Below are positions 7,670-16,794 of a stretch of 52,155 nucleotides of DNA, one piece after another. The translations under genes and the position numbers were made by a program. Source of the DNA: Rhodoferax sp. (GTDB lineage Bacteria > Pseudomonadota > Gammaproteobacteria > Burkholderiales > Burkholderiaceae_C). The stretch covers positions 1 to 52,155 of the forward strand of contig NZ_JAQTMS010000037.1 of assembly GCF_028714215.1 (NCBI RefSeq). The letters are read 5' to 3'. Each line of letters starts with the position of its first letter. Within the stretch, counting starts at the first letter, position 1. The notes below the pieces were generated by a model, which saw only the letters and a program-made list of their open reading frames with translations, made no database searches and was not told where the DNA came from.

Positions 7670-10600
7670 TCAGGGAGGCAGCGTATACCCTTTGTCGCGC
7701 AGCAGTCTGAAGGTGGCGTCCAGCACCAAGGGATCAAAGAGCGTGCCGCGCCCGCTTTCGAGTTCCTCCTGCGCCACATCCAGTCCCTGTGCCGGCCGGT
7801 AGGGCCGGTGCGAGCAAATCGCCTCCAGCACGTCCGCCACCGCCAGCACCCGGGCCTCGGGCAGGATGTCTTCGCCCTTGAGTCCGCGCGGATAACCACT
7901 GCCATCGAGCCGCTCATGGTGCTGGCGAATGATCTCGGCCACAGGAAAGGGAAAGGGCACGTCCTTGAGGATCTCGTAGCCGGCTTGCGCATGACCCCTG
8001 ACCAACTCCATTTCCATGTCGGTCAGGTAGGCCGGCTTGGACAGAATCTCGGCCGGCACCGCAACCTTGCCGATGTCGTGCACCAGACCCACCATCTCCA
8101 GCACCTGGCAACGTTCAGCGGGCCAACCCATCTCGCGGGCAATCGCCCTGGCGATCTCTGCGACCCGCCGTTCGTGCCCGGCAGTGTACGGATCACGCAG
8201 GTCAATCATGTTGGAGACCGCCAATAGCGTGCCGCGCATGGAAACTTCCAGCTGTTTCACATAACCGGCAATCTTCTCGTCGGCGCGCTTGCGTTCCGTA
8301 ACATCCTGCACCATCACGATCACCGCCACCTGAGCATCCCATTCGCCCAGCGTGGCATGCAGGCCCAATTCGATGGTGACGCCATCCTTGCGGCGCAGCG
8401 GGATCGAAATCGTCACGCTACGCTGGCCCGAGCGCAGTGTTGCCTGGGCCTGGTGCAACTGCTGTCGGACCGGCGGGTCGGCCCCGATGACGCCCAGCAG
8501 ATCCTGGCCGATCAGCTCATCGACCGACCAGCCGACAATCTCGCAAAAGCGCGGGTTGGCATACACCAGCAGATCGTCGCGCAGCACATAAATGCCGGTA
8601 ATGGTCTGCTCGATCATGCTGCGGAAATGCTGCTCGCTGTCACGCAAAGCCTGCTCGCCACGCCGGATTTCGGTCAGATCGGTCCAGGCGATGATGGCAT
8701 CGTCGCCGACCACGGTCATGGTGCCGCGCGCGATGCGCTGGCTGCCATCCTTGCAGCGCAAGCTGAGTTCGGGTGAGGCAACCCCGGCACCGGAACCCCG
8801 TGCCGTCTCGATCGCCTGCTTCCATTGTTCATCGAGTTGCCGGCGCAGTTGCGGGTCAGGGTAAACCTGTCTGTACCAGGCCTCCTGCGTGGCGATGTCC
8901 TGTGGCGCATAGCCCAGCCATTGCTGATGAGCCCGGTTGATCGCGCGCAGCGCTCCACTCGACAGGGACTGGATCTGCATCGGGGCCGGCGATTCCTCGA
9001 ACACCTCGCGAAAGCGCAATTCCGAAACCGTTGCCCGTTGCTCCGCAAGCTCCCGGCGCTCGTTCACCGCGATGCCATTGAGGGCGAAGGCCAGATCGGC
9101 GGTCATCTCGTCGAGCAGGTTCAACTGGGCCTGATCGAAAAATGCCGCCGGGCCGGGGGCGTACAAGCCCACCACGCCGAACAACTGGCCTTCGCGCACC
9201 AGCGGCAGGATCGCTCTCTCGGTGATGCCATGCGCGCCCAGATAGTCCAGCCACTGGTCCTGCGATCCGCCGCGCGACAAGGTCGACCAGATCACCTGGC
9301 CCTTGCGCAGCTGATCGGTGGACTGCCCGAATGGGCTTTGCGGGTCGGCCAGCACGGCATCGAGCTGCGCCAGTTTTTCGACCTCAATGCCATGCGAGTG
9401 AACCACCTGCAGGGGCGCGGCGCCGGCCTCGGACAGCGCGATGAACAACATGGGAAAAGCGCCATGCCGGATCAACGCATCAAACACACGCCGCAGCAAT
9501 TCGTCATTGTTGCGACAGCGCACGATCGCCCGGTTGGTGGCGCTGAGCATGTCGTATAAGTAGGTCAGGCGCTTGACTTGAAGGTTCGCCTGGATTCGCG
9601 CTATCGCCTCGCCGACGCGTTGCGCCACGGTAGCCAGCAATCTCTGCTCCTCCGGCAGGAAGGGTTCGCCGTGGATCGGCAAATCGTCGGGATAACCGAC
9701 CTTGAGCGTTCCGGCGGGCTGACCATTGACCAGCCAGCCAGACTCAAGGCAGCGGGCTCCGCAAGACGGGCCAGGCGTCTCGAACACCCCCCAATCGCCG
9801 TCAATGCGGGCATGGGCCTGCTTCGGGTACAGGAAAGCCGCTGGCAACTCGCGCACCACGCCGGCCAGCAGGCTGGGGACGTCCAGTTCATGCTTTTCGA
9901 TCAGCTTGGAGATTGCATACAGGCAACGCAACTCCTTGACGCGCTCGCCCAGGTCATGCAGCAGCAACTCACGCTCGGCCGCCAACTCCTTGCGCTCGGT
10001 GATGTCGCGCACCACCTGCACGTTGCTGCGATGCTTGCCCTCGATCGCAAACGGCGCCACGCTGCACTCGACCACGCCAGCCGCCCCACCCCGGTCGATT
10101 TCGACCGAAAACAAGGACTCGCCACGGGCGATGCGGGCACACACCGGGCAGTCCTCGGGGCGCACGGCGGGGGCGTGGAACAAGGGATGCATCGGGTGAC
10201 CAATCAGGTCTTCCGGCGGCATGCCGGCATAACGGGCTGCCGCCCGGTTGGCCTGACGGATCAGGCCATCGTCATCCAGGATCACGAAGGTCGGGTCTGG
10301 CACGGCATCGTAGGTGCTGGCCGTGCGGGTGAGCATGCTGAACGGTTCGCGCAAGGTGCTTTGCACCAGCGCAAGGTAAACAAACCAGTAGGCAAAGATC
10401 TTGAAGATGTGCCCCATTAAATTGGCTTGGCCATAGACACTGACATAGCGCGTGAAGGCCAGCTCGGACAGGATCATCATGAGCAACGCCGCCTGCATGC
10501 TCAGGAACAGCCCGGGCGACATTTGCGTCCTCCGCCGCCACAGCAGCACGGCGCTGCCGGTCAGCATCACGATGATCAGGTACTCGGCGTCGATCTTGAA

Positions 10601-11134
10601 GGTTGTCAGCCCCTGCCCCTCAATGAACGCAGCTGGAAAAGTACCGGAAAAAATCCATGAAGTGACAACCACGGCCGTCAGTCCGAAAGCGGCGTGCAAA
10701 TACCCGATGCGAACATTGCGCCGCAGGAACAGCGGCGAGGCCAGCAGCGCCAAGGCCTGGATGAAACGCGTGGCAATCCACAACTGCGTCGGCAGGTTGG
10801 CATCGTCCGGCCCGAATAGATGCATACCTTTGTAGGCCAGCGTATGCACCAGATCGAGTGCCGCGCACCACCCTATGGCCACCGCCACGTAGACGGTGAA
10901 ATGATTGCGCGTGAAATCGCGCGAGGTCGAAGCCACCACCAATGCCGTCAGCGCGATGATGATGGAAAACAGCTCGACCAGGGTGTGAAACAGCAGGTAA
11001 TTGACGCGGCTGGCGGCCACGCAAATGCCGGCAACGACCAGCGGCGTCACCAACAAGGGCAAAACCGTTTTAAGTGGTGGGATGCGGACTTCCTGGACCA
11101 ACGTTGAGGAGTCGGGCAAGTCGGTATCGTTCAC
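7670..11134 (-). CDS. Membrane sensor c-di-GMP phosphodiesterase, MASE3-PAS-GAF-PAS-PAS-HD-GYP
   Basis: An 1154-residue signalling protein. The N-terminus (about 30-260) carries some seven membrane segments of MASE3 type (SRVNYLLFHTLVELFSI, WIATRFIQALALL). It is followed by a PAS domain (about 270-375), GAF-like domains (about 400-510 and 520-675), two more PAS domains (about 690-800 and 815-935) and a C-terminal HD-GYP domain. The catalytic HD is H1019-D1020 in LVHDIGK and the GYP is at 1080-1082 in HHERLDGSGYPRGL, both intact, so c-di-GMP hydrolysis is expected. It is first in line with ispD and ispF. No GGDEF domain was seen. The input signal is unknown. Confidence 0.93.
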   Translation of the reverse strand: MNDTDLPDSSTLVQEVRIPPLKTVLPLLVTPLVVAGICVAASRVNYLLFHTLVELFSIIIALTALVVASTSRDFTRNHFTVYVAVAIGWCAALDLVHTLAYKGMHLFGPDDANLPTQLWIATRFIQALALLASPLFLRRNVRIGYLHAAFGLTAVVVTSWIFSGTFPAAFIEGQGLTTFKIDAEYLIIVMLTGSAVLLWRRRTQMSPGLFLSMQAALLMMILSELAFTRYVSVYGQANLMGHIFKIFAYWFVYLALVQSTLREPFSMLTRTASTYDAVPDPTFVILDDDGLIRQANRAAARYAGMPPEDLIGHPMHPLFHAPAVRPEDCPVCARIARGESLFSVEIDRGGAAGVVECSVAPFAIEGKHRSNVQVVRDITERKELAAERELLLHDLGERVKELRCLYAISKLIEKHELDVPSLLAGVVRELPAAFLYPKQAHARIDGDWGVFETPGPSCGARCLESGWLVNGQPAGTLKVGYPDDLPIHGEPFLPEEQRLLATVAQRVGEAIARIQANLQVKRLTYLYDMLSATNRAIVRCRNNDELLRRVFDALIRHGAFPMLFIALSEAGAAPLQVVHSHGIEVEKLAQLDAVLADPQSPFGQSTDQLRKGQVIWSTLSRGGSQDQWLDYLGAHGITERAILPLVREGQLFGVVGLYAPGPAAFFDQAQLNLLDEMTADLAFALNGIAVNERRELAEQRATVSELRFREVFEESPAPMQIQSLSSGALRAINRAHQQWLGYAPQDIATQEAWYRQVYPDPQLRRQLDEQWKQAIETARGSGAGVASPELSLRCKDGSQRIARGTMTVVGDDAIIAWTDLTEIRRGEQALRDSEQHFRSMIEQTITGIYVLRDDLLVYANPRFCEIVGWSVDELIGQDLLGVIGADPPVRQQLHQAQATLRSGQRSVTISIPLRRKDGVTIELGLHATLGEWDAQVAVIVMVQDVTERKRADEKIAGYVKQLEVSMRGTLLAVSNMIDLRDPYTAGHERRVAEIARAIAREMGWPAERCQVLEMVGLVHDIGKVAVPAEILSKPAYLTDMEMELVRGHAQAGYEILKDVPFPFPVAEIIRQHHERLDGSGYPRGLKGEDILPEARVLAVADVLEAICSHRPYRPAQGLDVAQEELESGRGTLFDPLVLDATFRLLRDKGYTLPP

Positions 11135-11236
11135 ATGAAATCCCTTTGCTGCGTTCGGCCCATTTTGCGGCCAACTGACGACAAACCTGCAATTTCTTGA
11201 ACTTCTCTGATCTTAGATGACTTGGCGTGGAAATCA

Positions 11237-11266
11237 CCGACAAACTGCAGGCGTCGAAGCTAAAAT
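11237..11266 (+). promoter_or_regulatory. Candidate sigma-70 promoter for mfd
   Basis: CCGACA (11237-11242, 4/6 to the -35 consensus) is separated by 18 bases from TAAAAT (11261-11266, 5/6 to the -10). Transcription would begin near 11273, about 15 bases before the leader hairpin. The assignment is by eye only. Confidence 0.4.
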
Positions 11267-11287
11267 TAGACCTTTGTCAACATCTGG

Positions 11288-11320
11288 ACACCCCCCGCTT
11301 GAAGTAGCGGGGGGTGTTTT
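11288..11320 (+). terminator. Terminator-like hairpin in the mfd leader (possible attenuator)
   Basis: A perfect 12-bp stem, ACACCCCCCGCT (11288-11299) with AGCGGGGGGTGT (11306-11317), has a 6-nt loop and runs into TTTT. It is a textbook intrinsic terminator shape, yet it lies only 15 bases before the mfd start codon and no gene ends upstream on this strand. It could attenuate mfd, end a very short leader RNA, or insulate mfd from divergent transcription. Confidence 0.65.
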
Positions 11321-11335
11321 GTATTTCTGCGCTCG

Positions 11336-14300
11336 ATGGACTTACCCAAACTGCTACCCGGCAAACGCTACGCCCTGCCCCGGCCCACCGGCTCAGCCGA
11401 TGCACTGCTGCTGGCTCAATTGGGCTTGCGCGAGAAGGGCGCGGGCAAGCTGACGGCCATCGTCACGGCCGACGCCGCCGACGCGCAACGCCTGATCGAT
11501 GAAATTGCCTTCTTTGCGCCGGCCCTGCGCTGCGCCCTCTTCCCCGACTGGGAAACCCTGCCCTACGACACTTTTTCACCGCACCAGGACCTGATCAGCG
11601 AACGTCTGGCGACCTTGTGGCGCATCAGCCAGCACGACAAGGAAACCGGGGCCGATCTTGTCATCGTGCCGGCCACCACCGCGCTCTACCGGCTGGCGCC
11701 ACCGGCTTTTCTGGCCGGCTATACCTTCCACTTCAAGGTCAAACAAAAACTCGACGAAGTCAAATTCAAGTCCCAACTGACGCTGGCCGGCTACAGCCAC
11801 GTGAGCCAGGTCGTCAGCCCCGGCGAGTACGCGGTGCGCGGCTCCCTGATCGATCTTTTCCCGATGGGCAGCGCCGTGCCCTACCGGGTCGATTTGTTCG
11901 ACGACGAGATCGACAGCATTCGCACCTTCGATCCGGACAGTCAGCGCAGCCTGTACCCGGTGCCGGAAGTGCGGCTGCTGCCGGGCCGCGAATTCCCGAT
12001 GGACGACGCGGCGCGCGCGCGCTTTCGCAACCGCTGGCGCGAACTGCTGGAAGGCGACCCGACCAAGAGCCGCATCTACAAGGACATTGGCAACGGCGTC
12101 GCCACCGCCGGCATCGAGTACTACCTGCCGCTGTTCTTTGAAGAAACCGCCACCGTGTTCGACTACCTGGGCGCCGAAGCCACCGTGGTGCTGCACGGCG
12201 ACCTGGAAGCTGCCTTCCAACATTTCTGGCAGGACGCGAAAGAGCGCTACCGGCTGGTGCAGGCCGACCCGGAACGCCCGGCCCTGGCACCCGAGGCGCT
12301 GTTCATGGCAACCGAGCAGTTTTATGCCCGTGTCAATCAGCATGCGCAACTGGCGATCCGGCCCATGGCTGTCATCCCGGGCTCGACCCGGGATCCATCG
12401 GTGTTCGAGAAGTCCAGCGCTTACGTCGCGTTCGAAGCGCTGCCTGCGCTCACCGTGGTGCGCGGCGCGGACGAGCCGCTGGCGCGCCTGAAAGAGCACC
12501 TTGGCCGCAGCCGGCACAGAGTCCTGGTGCTGGCCGAGAGCGAAGGTCGCAAGACCAGCCTGCTGGACTTCCTGCATGGCAGCCAGCTGACGCCACCGTC
12601 CTTCGACTCCCTGGCCGAATTCGAGCTCAGCGACGAGCCGCTGGGGATCGCCACCTCATCGCTCAACATCGGCTTCGCTTGGCTTGAAGCGGGCATCGAT
12701 TTCATCACCGAGACCGAGCTCTTCGCCGCCGGTCCGACGGCGCGCCGGCGCAAAAAACAGGAACAGGTGAGCGATGTCGAGGCACTGATCAAGGACCTGA
12801 GCGAACTCAATATCGGCGACCCGGTGGTCCATTCGGCCCACGGCATTGGCCGCTACAGGGGGCTGATCAACCTCGATCTGGGTAACCGGCTGGCCAACGG
12901 CGAGCCGGAACTGCAGGAGTTCCTGCACCTGGAATACGCTGACCAGGCCACCTTGTACGTGCCGGTCAGCCAGTTGCAGCTGATCAGCCGTTACACCGGC
13001 GTCAGCGCCGATGAAGCGCCGCTGCACCGCTTAGGATCCGGCCAGTGGGAAAAAGCCAAGCGCAAGGCGGCCGAACAGGTACGCGACAGCGCCGCCGAAT
13101 TACTCAACATCTACGCCCGCCGCGCCGCCCGCGAAGGCCATGCTTTCCGCTATTCGGCGAGCGATTACGAGACCTTCGCCAACGACTTCGGCTTCGAGGA
13201 AACACCGGACCAGAGCGCCGCCATCCACGCCGTGATCCAGGACATGATCAGCCCGCGCCCGATGGACCGGCTGATCTGCGGCGACGTCGGCTTCGGCAAG
13301 ACCGAGGTGGCCTTGCGCGCCGCCTTCATCGGCATCACCGGCGGCCGCCAGGTGGCCTTCCTGGCTCCCACCACGCTGCTGGCGGAGCAGCATTACCAGA
13401 CACTGGTGGACCGCTTTGCCAAATGGCCAGTGAAGGTGGCCGAGGTAAGCCGATTCCGCTCGGCCAAGGAAGTTAGCGCGGCCATGAAAGGCATTGCCGA
13501 CGGCACCATCGACATCGTGGTAGGCACCCACAAGCTGCTCAGCAAGGACACCCATTTCAAGGATCTGGGCCTGCTCATCATCGACGAGGAACACCGTTTT
13601 GGTGTACGGCACAAAGAGGCCATGAAAGCCCTGCGCGCCGAGGTCGATGTGCTGACGCTGACGGCCACGCCGATTCCGCGCACGCTGGGCATGGCGCTGG
13701 AGGGCTTGCGCGACCTGTCGGTGATTGCCACCGCGCCGCAGCGCCGGCTGGCCATCAAAACCTTCGTCCGGACCGAGGGCAACGGCGTGATCCGCGAAGC
13801 CGTGCTACGCGAGCTCAAGCGCGGCGGCCAGGTCTACTTTTTGCACAACGAGGTCGAGACCATAGAGAACCGCCGCGCCAAGCTCGAAGAACTGCTGCCC
13901 GAAGCCCGCATCGCGGTGGCGCACGGCCAGATGCCCGAGCGCCAGCTGGAGTCGGTGATGCGCGACTTTGTGGCGCAGCGCTTCAACCTGCTGCTGTGCT
14001 CCACCATCATCGAGACCGGCATCGACGTGCCCACCGCCAACACCATCGTCATCAGCCGGGCCGACAAGTTCGGCCTGGCCCAACTGCACCAGCTGCGCGG
14101 CCGGGTCGGCCGCAGTCACCACCAGGCCTATGCCTATCTGATGGTGCCCGATCTGGAAGGTCTGACCAAGCAGGCCCAGCAGCGGCTCGACGCCATTCAG
14201 CAGATGGAAGAACTGGGCTCGGGTTTCTACCTCGCCATGCACGACCTGGAAATCCGCGGTGCCGGCGAAGTGCTGGGTGAGAACCAGAGCGGCAACATGA

Positions 14301-14854
14301 TGGAAATCGGCTTTCAGTTGTACAACGAAATGCTGGCCGAGGCGGTACGCTGCCTGAAGGCCGGCATCGAGCCGGATTTGCTCAACCCGCTCAACGTCAG
14401 CACCGACATCAACCTGCACGCGCCGGCCCTGCTGCCCAACGATTACTGCGGCGACGTGCATTTGCGCCTGTCCTTTTACAAGAAGCTGGCAACGGCAAAG
14501 AACACCGACCAGGTCGACGCGCTGCTGGAAGAAATTGTGGACCGTTTCGGCAAACTGCCGCCCCAGGCGCAAACGCTGATCGACGTGCACCGCCTGCGCG
14601 TCATCGCCAAACCGTACGGCGTCGTGAAAGTCGATGCCGCCCCCTCCGTCATCACCATCACCTTCAAAAAGAACCCGCCGATCGACCCCATGCGGATCAT
14701 CGAGATGATCCAGAAAAACCGGCACATCAAACTGGCCGGCAACGAGAAGTTGCGCATCGAACGCGCCCTGCCGGAGCCGAAAGACCGCTCGAAAGCGGTG
14801 CGCGACGTACTGCGCGCCCTGGGGCAACCCAAAACCGAATCCACTCCCGCCTGA
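11336..14854 (+). CDS. mfd: Transcription-repair coupling factor Mfd
   Basis: Mfd removes RNA polymerase stalled at DNA lesions and recruits UvrAB. The 1172 residues cover the UvrB-like N-terminal domains, the CarD-like RNAP-interaction domain (about 485-560, DPVVHSAHGIGRYRGL), a superfamily 2 translocase and the C-terminal TRCF domain. Walker A is GDVGFGKT (K655), the Walker B DEEH is at 750-753, and LRGRVGRS is present. The start MDLPKLLPGKRYALPRP matches family N-termini, but only 15 bases lie between the leader hairpin and ATG and they hold no Shine-Dalgarno. A palindromic repeat is inserted in frame at codons 346-354 (see separate entry). It is followed 14 bases later by serB. Confidence 0.97.
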   Translation: MDLPKLLPGKRYALPRPTGSADALLLAQLGLREKGAGKLTAIVTADAADAQRLIDEIAFFAPALRCALFPDWETLPYDTFSPHQDLISERLATLWRISQHDKETGADLVIVPATTALYRLAPPAFLAGYTFHFKVKQKLDEVKFKSQLTLAGYSHVSQVVSPGEYAVRGSLIDLFPMGSAVPYRVDLFDDEIDSIRTFDPDSQRSLYPVPEVRLLPGREFPMDDAARARFRNRWRELLEGDPTKSRIYKDIGNGVATAGIEYYLPLFFEETATVFDYLGAEATVVLHGDLEAAFQHFWQDAKERYRLVQADPERPALAPEALFMATEQFYARVNQHAQLAIRPMAVIPGSTRDPSVFEKSSAYVAFEALPALTVVRGADEPLARLKEHLGRSRHRVLVLAESEGRKTSLLDFLHGSQLTPPSFDSLAEFELSDEPLGIATSSLNIGFAWLEAGIDFITETELFAAGPTARRRKKQEQVSDVEALIKDLSELNIGDPVVHSAHGIGRYRGLINLDLGNRLANGEPELQEFLHLEYADQATLYVPVSQLQLISRYTGVSADEAPLHRLGSGQWEKAKRKAAEQVRDSAAELLNIYARRAAREGHAFRYSASDYETFANDFGFEETPDQSAAIHAVIQDMISPRPMDRLICGDVGFGKTEVALRAAFIGITGGRQVAFLAPTTLLAEQHYQTLVDRFAKWPVKVAEVSRFRSAKEVSAAMKGIADGTIDIVVGTHKLLSKDTHFKDLGLLIIDEEHRFGVRHKEAMKALRAEVDVLTLTATPIPRTLGMALEGLRDLSVIATAPQRRLAIKTFVRTEGNGVIREAVLRELKRGGQVYFLHNEVETIENRRAKLEELLPEARIAVAHGQMPERQLESVMRDFVAQRFNLLLCSTIIETGIDVPTANTIVISRADKFGLAQLHQLRGRVGRSHHQAYAYLMVPDLEGLTKQAQQRLDAIQQMEELGSGFYLAMHDLEIRGAGEVLGENQSGNMMEIGFQLYNEMLAEAVRCLKAGIEPDLLNPLNVSTDINLHAPALLPNDYCGDVHLRLSFYKKLATAKNTDQVDALLEEIVDRFGKLPPQAQTLIDVHRLRVIAKPYGVVKVDAAPSVITITFKKNPPIDPMRIIEMIQKNRHIKLAGNEKLRIERALPEPKDRSKAVRDVLRALGQPKTESTPA
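12371..12397. repeat. Palindromic repeat inserted in frame inside mfd
   Basis: GTCATCCCGG at the left and CCGGGATCCA at the right form an inverted repeat around a short centre. It reads in frame as V-I-P-G-S-T-R-D-P (residues 346-354). The same left and right arms occur in the spacer at 51708-51734. It therefore looks like a copy of a dispersed intergenic palindrome that landed in a coding sequence between Mfd domains. Confidence 0.65.
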
Positions 14855-14868
14855 GCACCCCATTGACC

Positions 14869-15585
14869 ATGAACCCTGTAACCGAAATCGCCCCCGGCCT
14901 CAGCATCCGCAGCGGCACCCCGCCGCTGCGCCTGAATGACTTCAAGCTGATCGCCTTCGATATGGACTCCACCCTCATCAACATCGAGTGCGTGGATGAA
15001 ATCGCGGATGCGGTGGGTCGCAAGGCCGAAGTGGCGGCCATCACCGAAGCCGCCATGCGCGGTGAAATCAAGGACTACAAGGAAAGCCTGCGCCGGCGCG
15101 TGGCCTTGCTCAAGGGTGTCAGCGAAGCCAACATGGAAAAGATTTACCAGGAACGTTTGCGGCTCAACCCGGGCGCGGCGGAGCTGGTCGCGGCCTGCAA
15201 ACAAGCCGGGCTCAAGGTGCTGCTGGTCTCGGGCGGCTTCAGCCACTTCACGGATCGCGTGCGCGACCGTCTGGGCATCGACTACACCCGCTCCAATGTG
15301 CTGGAAGTACAAGACGGCCGGCTCACCGGTCGTCTGCTGGACCAGGCCTGGGGCGACATCTGCGACGGCGCCGAAAAACGCAGGATGCTGCTGGAAACCT
15401 GCACCCGCCTGGGCATCTCGCCACGCCAGGCGATTGCCATGGGTGACGGCGCCAATGATTTGCCGATGATGGGCGAAGCCGGCTTGTCAGTGGCTTATCA
15501 CGCCAAGCCGGCGGTGCGCGAGGCGGCCCAGGTCTGCATCAACGCGGGCGGCCTGGACCGGCTGCTGACGCTGTTCCAGCGCTGA
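14869..15585 (+). CDS. serB: Phosphoserine phosphatase
   Basis: SerB dephosphorylates phosphoserine in the last step of serine synthesis. This HAD-superfamily protein of 238 residues shows motif I DMDSTLI (D31 nucleophile, D33), motif II LLVSGGFSHFTDRV, and motif III/IV GDGANDLPMM. It is a single-domain SerB without an ACT extension. A TTG at 14863 is also in frame, but ATG 14869 is the natural start. It begins 14 bases after mfd and probably shares its transcript. Its stop is 6 bases from the convergent PEP-CTERM gene. Confidence 0.95.
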   Translation: MNPVTEIAPGLSIRSGTPPLRLNDFKLIAFDMDSTLINIECVDEIADAVGRKAEVAAITEAAMRGEIKDYKESLRRRVALLKGVSEANMEKIYQERLRLNPGAAELVAACKQAGLKVLLVSGGFSHFTDRVRDRLGIDYTRSNVLEVQDGRLTGRLLDQAWGDICDGAEKRRMLLETCTRLGISPRQAIAMGDGANDLPMMGEAGLSVAYHAKPAVREAAQVCINAGGLDRLLTLFQR

Positions 15586-15591
15586 GTGCCA

Positions 15592-16635
15592 TCAGGCCGC
15601 GATGGTGCGACGACGGCGGGTGATAGTGGCCACTGCGGCCAAACCGGCCAGCATCAGCGCATAGGTTTGCGGCTCTGGCACAGGGGTAACGTTGCCAGTG
15701 AAGGCGGCGTCATTGAGTTGCGTGGAGCCAGACCAGTTGCCGACAACAACCTGCCCGTTGATCAGGCCACCGGACGAGCTGAAGTTGGCCAAGGGGGCCA
15801 GAAAAGACGCGTTGACGCCACTGGCAAAAGTAATCTGAGTTGCTTCCGGCAGATTGAAAAGGACATTGCCCAGCGTGAAGTTCTGGTAGCCATGCTGCCC
15901 GAAATCAACCGTTTGACCGTGCACGTTGAGGATCACGGTGGTGTTGGCAGCGAGGTTGTCCAGACGCAGGTTGTTGGCAACATCGGAACTGCTCAGGTCA
16001 AAGACCGCCAGGTTGGCACCATGGGCGTCGAGCGCCAAAGTGCCGCTCCCCATGGCAGCACTACCCGTGTTGGCCAAGGTGTCGAAGCTCTGGGACAGAC
16101 CGCTTAGCCTTTGCTTTTCGGCTGCGAAATCGATGCCCAGTTGAATACTGCCCGAACTTGCCTGAACCGGTGACGGGCTTTGCCACGGGTTCAAGCCCGA
16201 AACGCTGCCGCCATAGCTAATGGAGGTGGCCGACAGCCAGTTGTTATTGGCATTCAAGTTGCCGCCGACCTCGAGGTTCCCGACAAAAGAGGTACCTTGT
16301 CCGGCGGAAAAGTTGCCGCCGACCACGGTGTTGCCCCAAATGGTGCCGCCGGCAAAGTCAAGATTACCGCCAACCGTCAAACCGCTGCCGCCATAAGAGG
16401 CCTGCGAGCCGTTGGTTGTGTTGATGGAATAACTGCTGATGCTGGCATTGCCAGCTACCGCGACCCGCCCTTGAACGTCGGAACTGGGTACAACAAAATT
16501 TCCGAAAGACAGCAGGTTCAGGCCGGCTGCCAGTCCCAGGCCGGCGCCAGGGTCTGCCTGCGCCAACGGTGCCACGACCAGAGTCAGTGAAGCCAGCCAG
16601 GCCGGGGCGATAAAGCGGTGCAGAGAGTGATTCAT
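15592..16635 (-). CDS. Choice-of-anchor A family protein with PEP-CTERM signal
   Basis: A secreted protein of 347 residues. It has an N-terminal signal peptide (LHRFIAPAWLASLTLVVAPLAQA), a choice-of-anchor A domain (about 30-310: LLSFGNFVVPSSDVQGRVAVAGN, repeated GGNL/VVGGNFSAG units) and a C-terminal VPEPQTYALMLAGLAAV followed by RRRR. That tail is a PEP-CTERM sorting signal recognised by exosortase EpsH-type systems. The protein is therefore expected outside the cell or in exopolysaccharide matrix. A second in-frame start exists at 16659; the one at 16635 places the signal peptide at the N-terminus. No exosortase gene lies in the window. Confidence 0.88.
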   Translation of the reverse strand: MNHSLHRFIAPAWLASLTLVVAPLAQADPGAGLGLAAGLNLLSFGNFVVPSSDVQGRVAVAGNASISSYSINTTNGSQASYGGSGLTVGGNLDFAGGTIWGNTVVGGNFSAGQGTSFVGNLEVGGNLNANNNWLSATSISYGGSVSGLNPWQSPSPVQASSGSIQLGIDFAAEKQRLSGLSQSFDTLANTGSAAMGSGTLALDAHGANLAVFDLSSSDVANNLRLDNLAANTTVILNVHGQTVDFGQHGYQNFTLGNVLFNLPEATQITFASGVNASFLAPLANFSSSGGLINGQVVVGNWSGSTQLNDAAFTGNVTPVPEPQTYALMLAGLAAVATITRRRRTIAA

Positions 16636-16794
16636 GGTGCTCAAATTGTAATTTGTCATTCGGCCGATGGTCTTGTACTTGAGGCTGATTGTTAGCCATT
16701 TACGACAACATGAGAATGGTTTTGGCGCACTGTTTGACTAGTAGCTTCAAGCCCAATCCGATGGCGCGGACCTGGTAGTCAAGTACTACACAAC

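Noticed and set aside
11576..12577. Minus-strand ORF of 333 residues within mfd
   Set aside because: Antisense shadow without motifs; mfd covers the region with strong domain evidence.
16675..16786. GTACTTGA and TCAAGTAC inverted repeat upstream of the PEP-CTERM gene
   Set aside because: Arms of 8 bases are separated by about 95 bases, so chance is likely; no clear promoter match was found.
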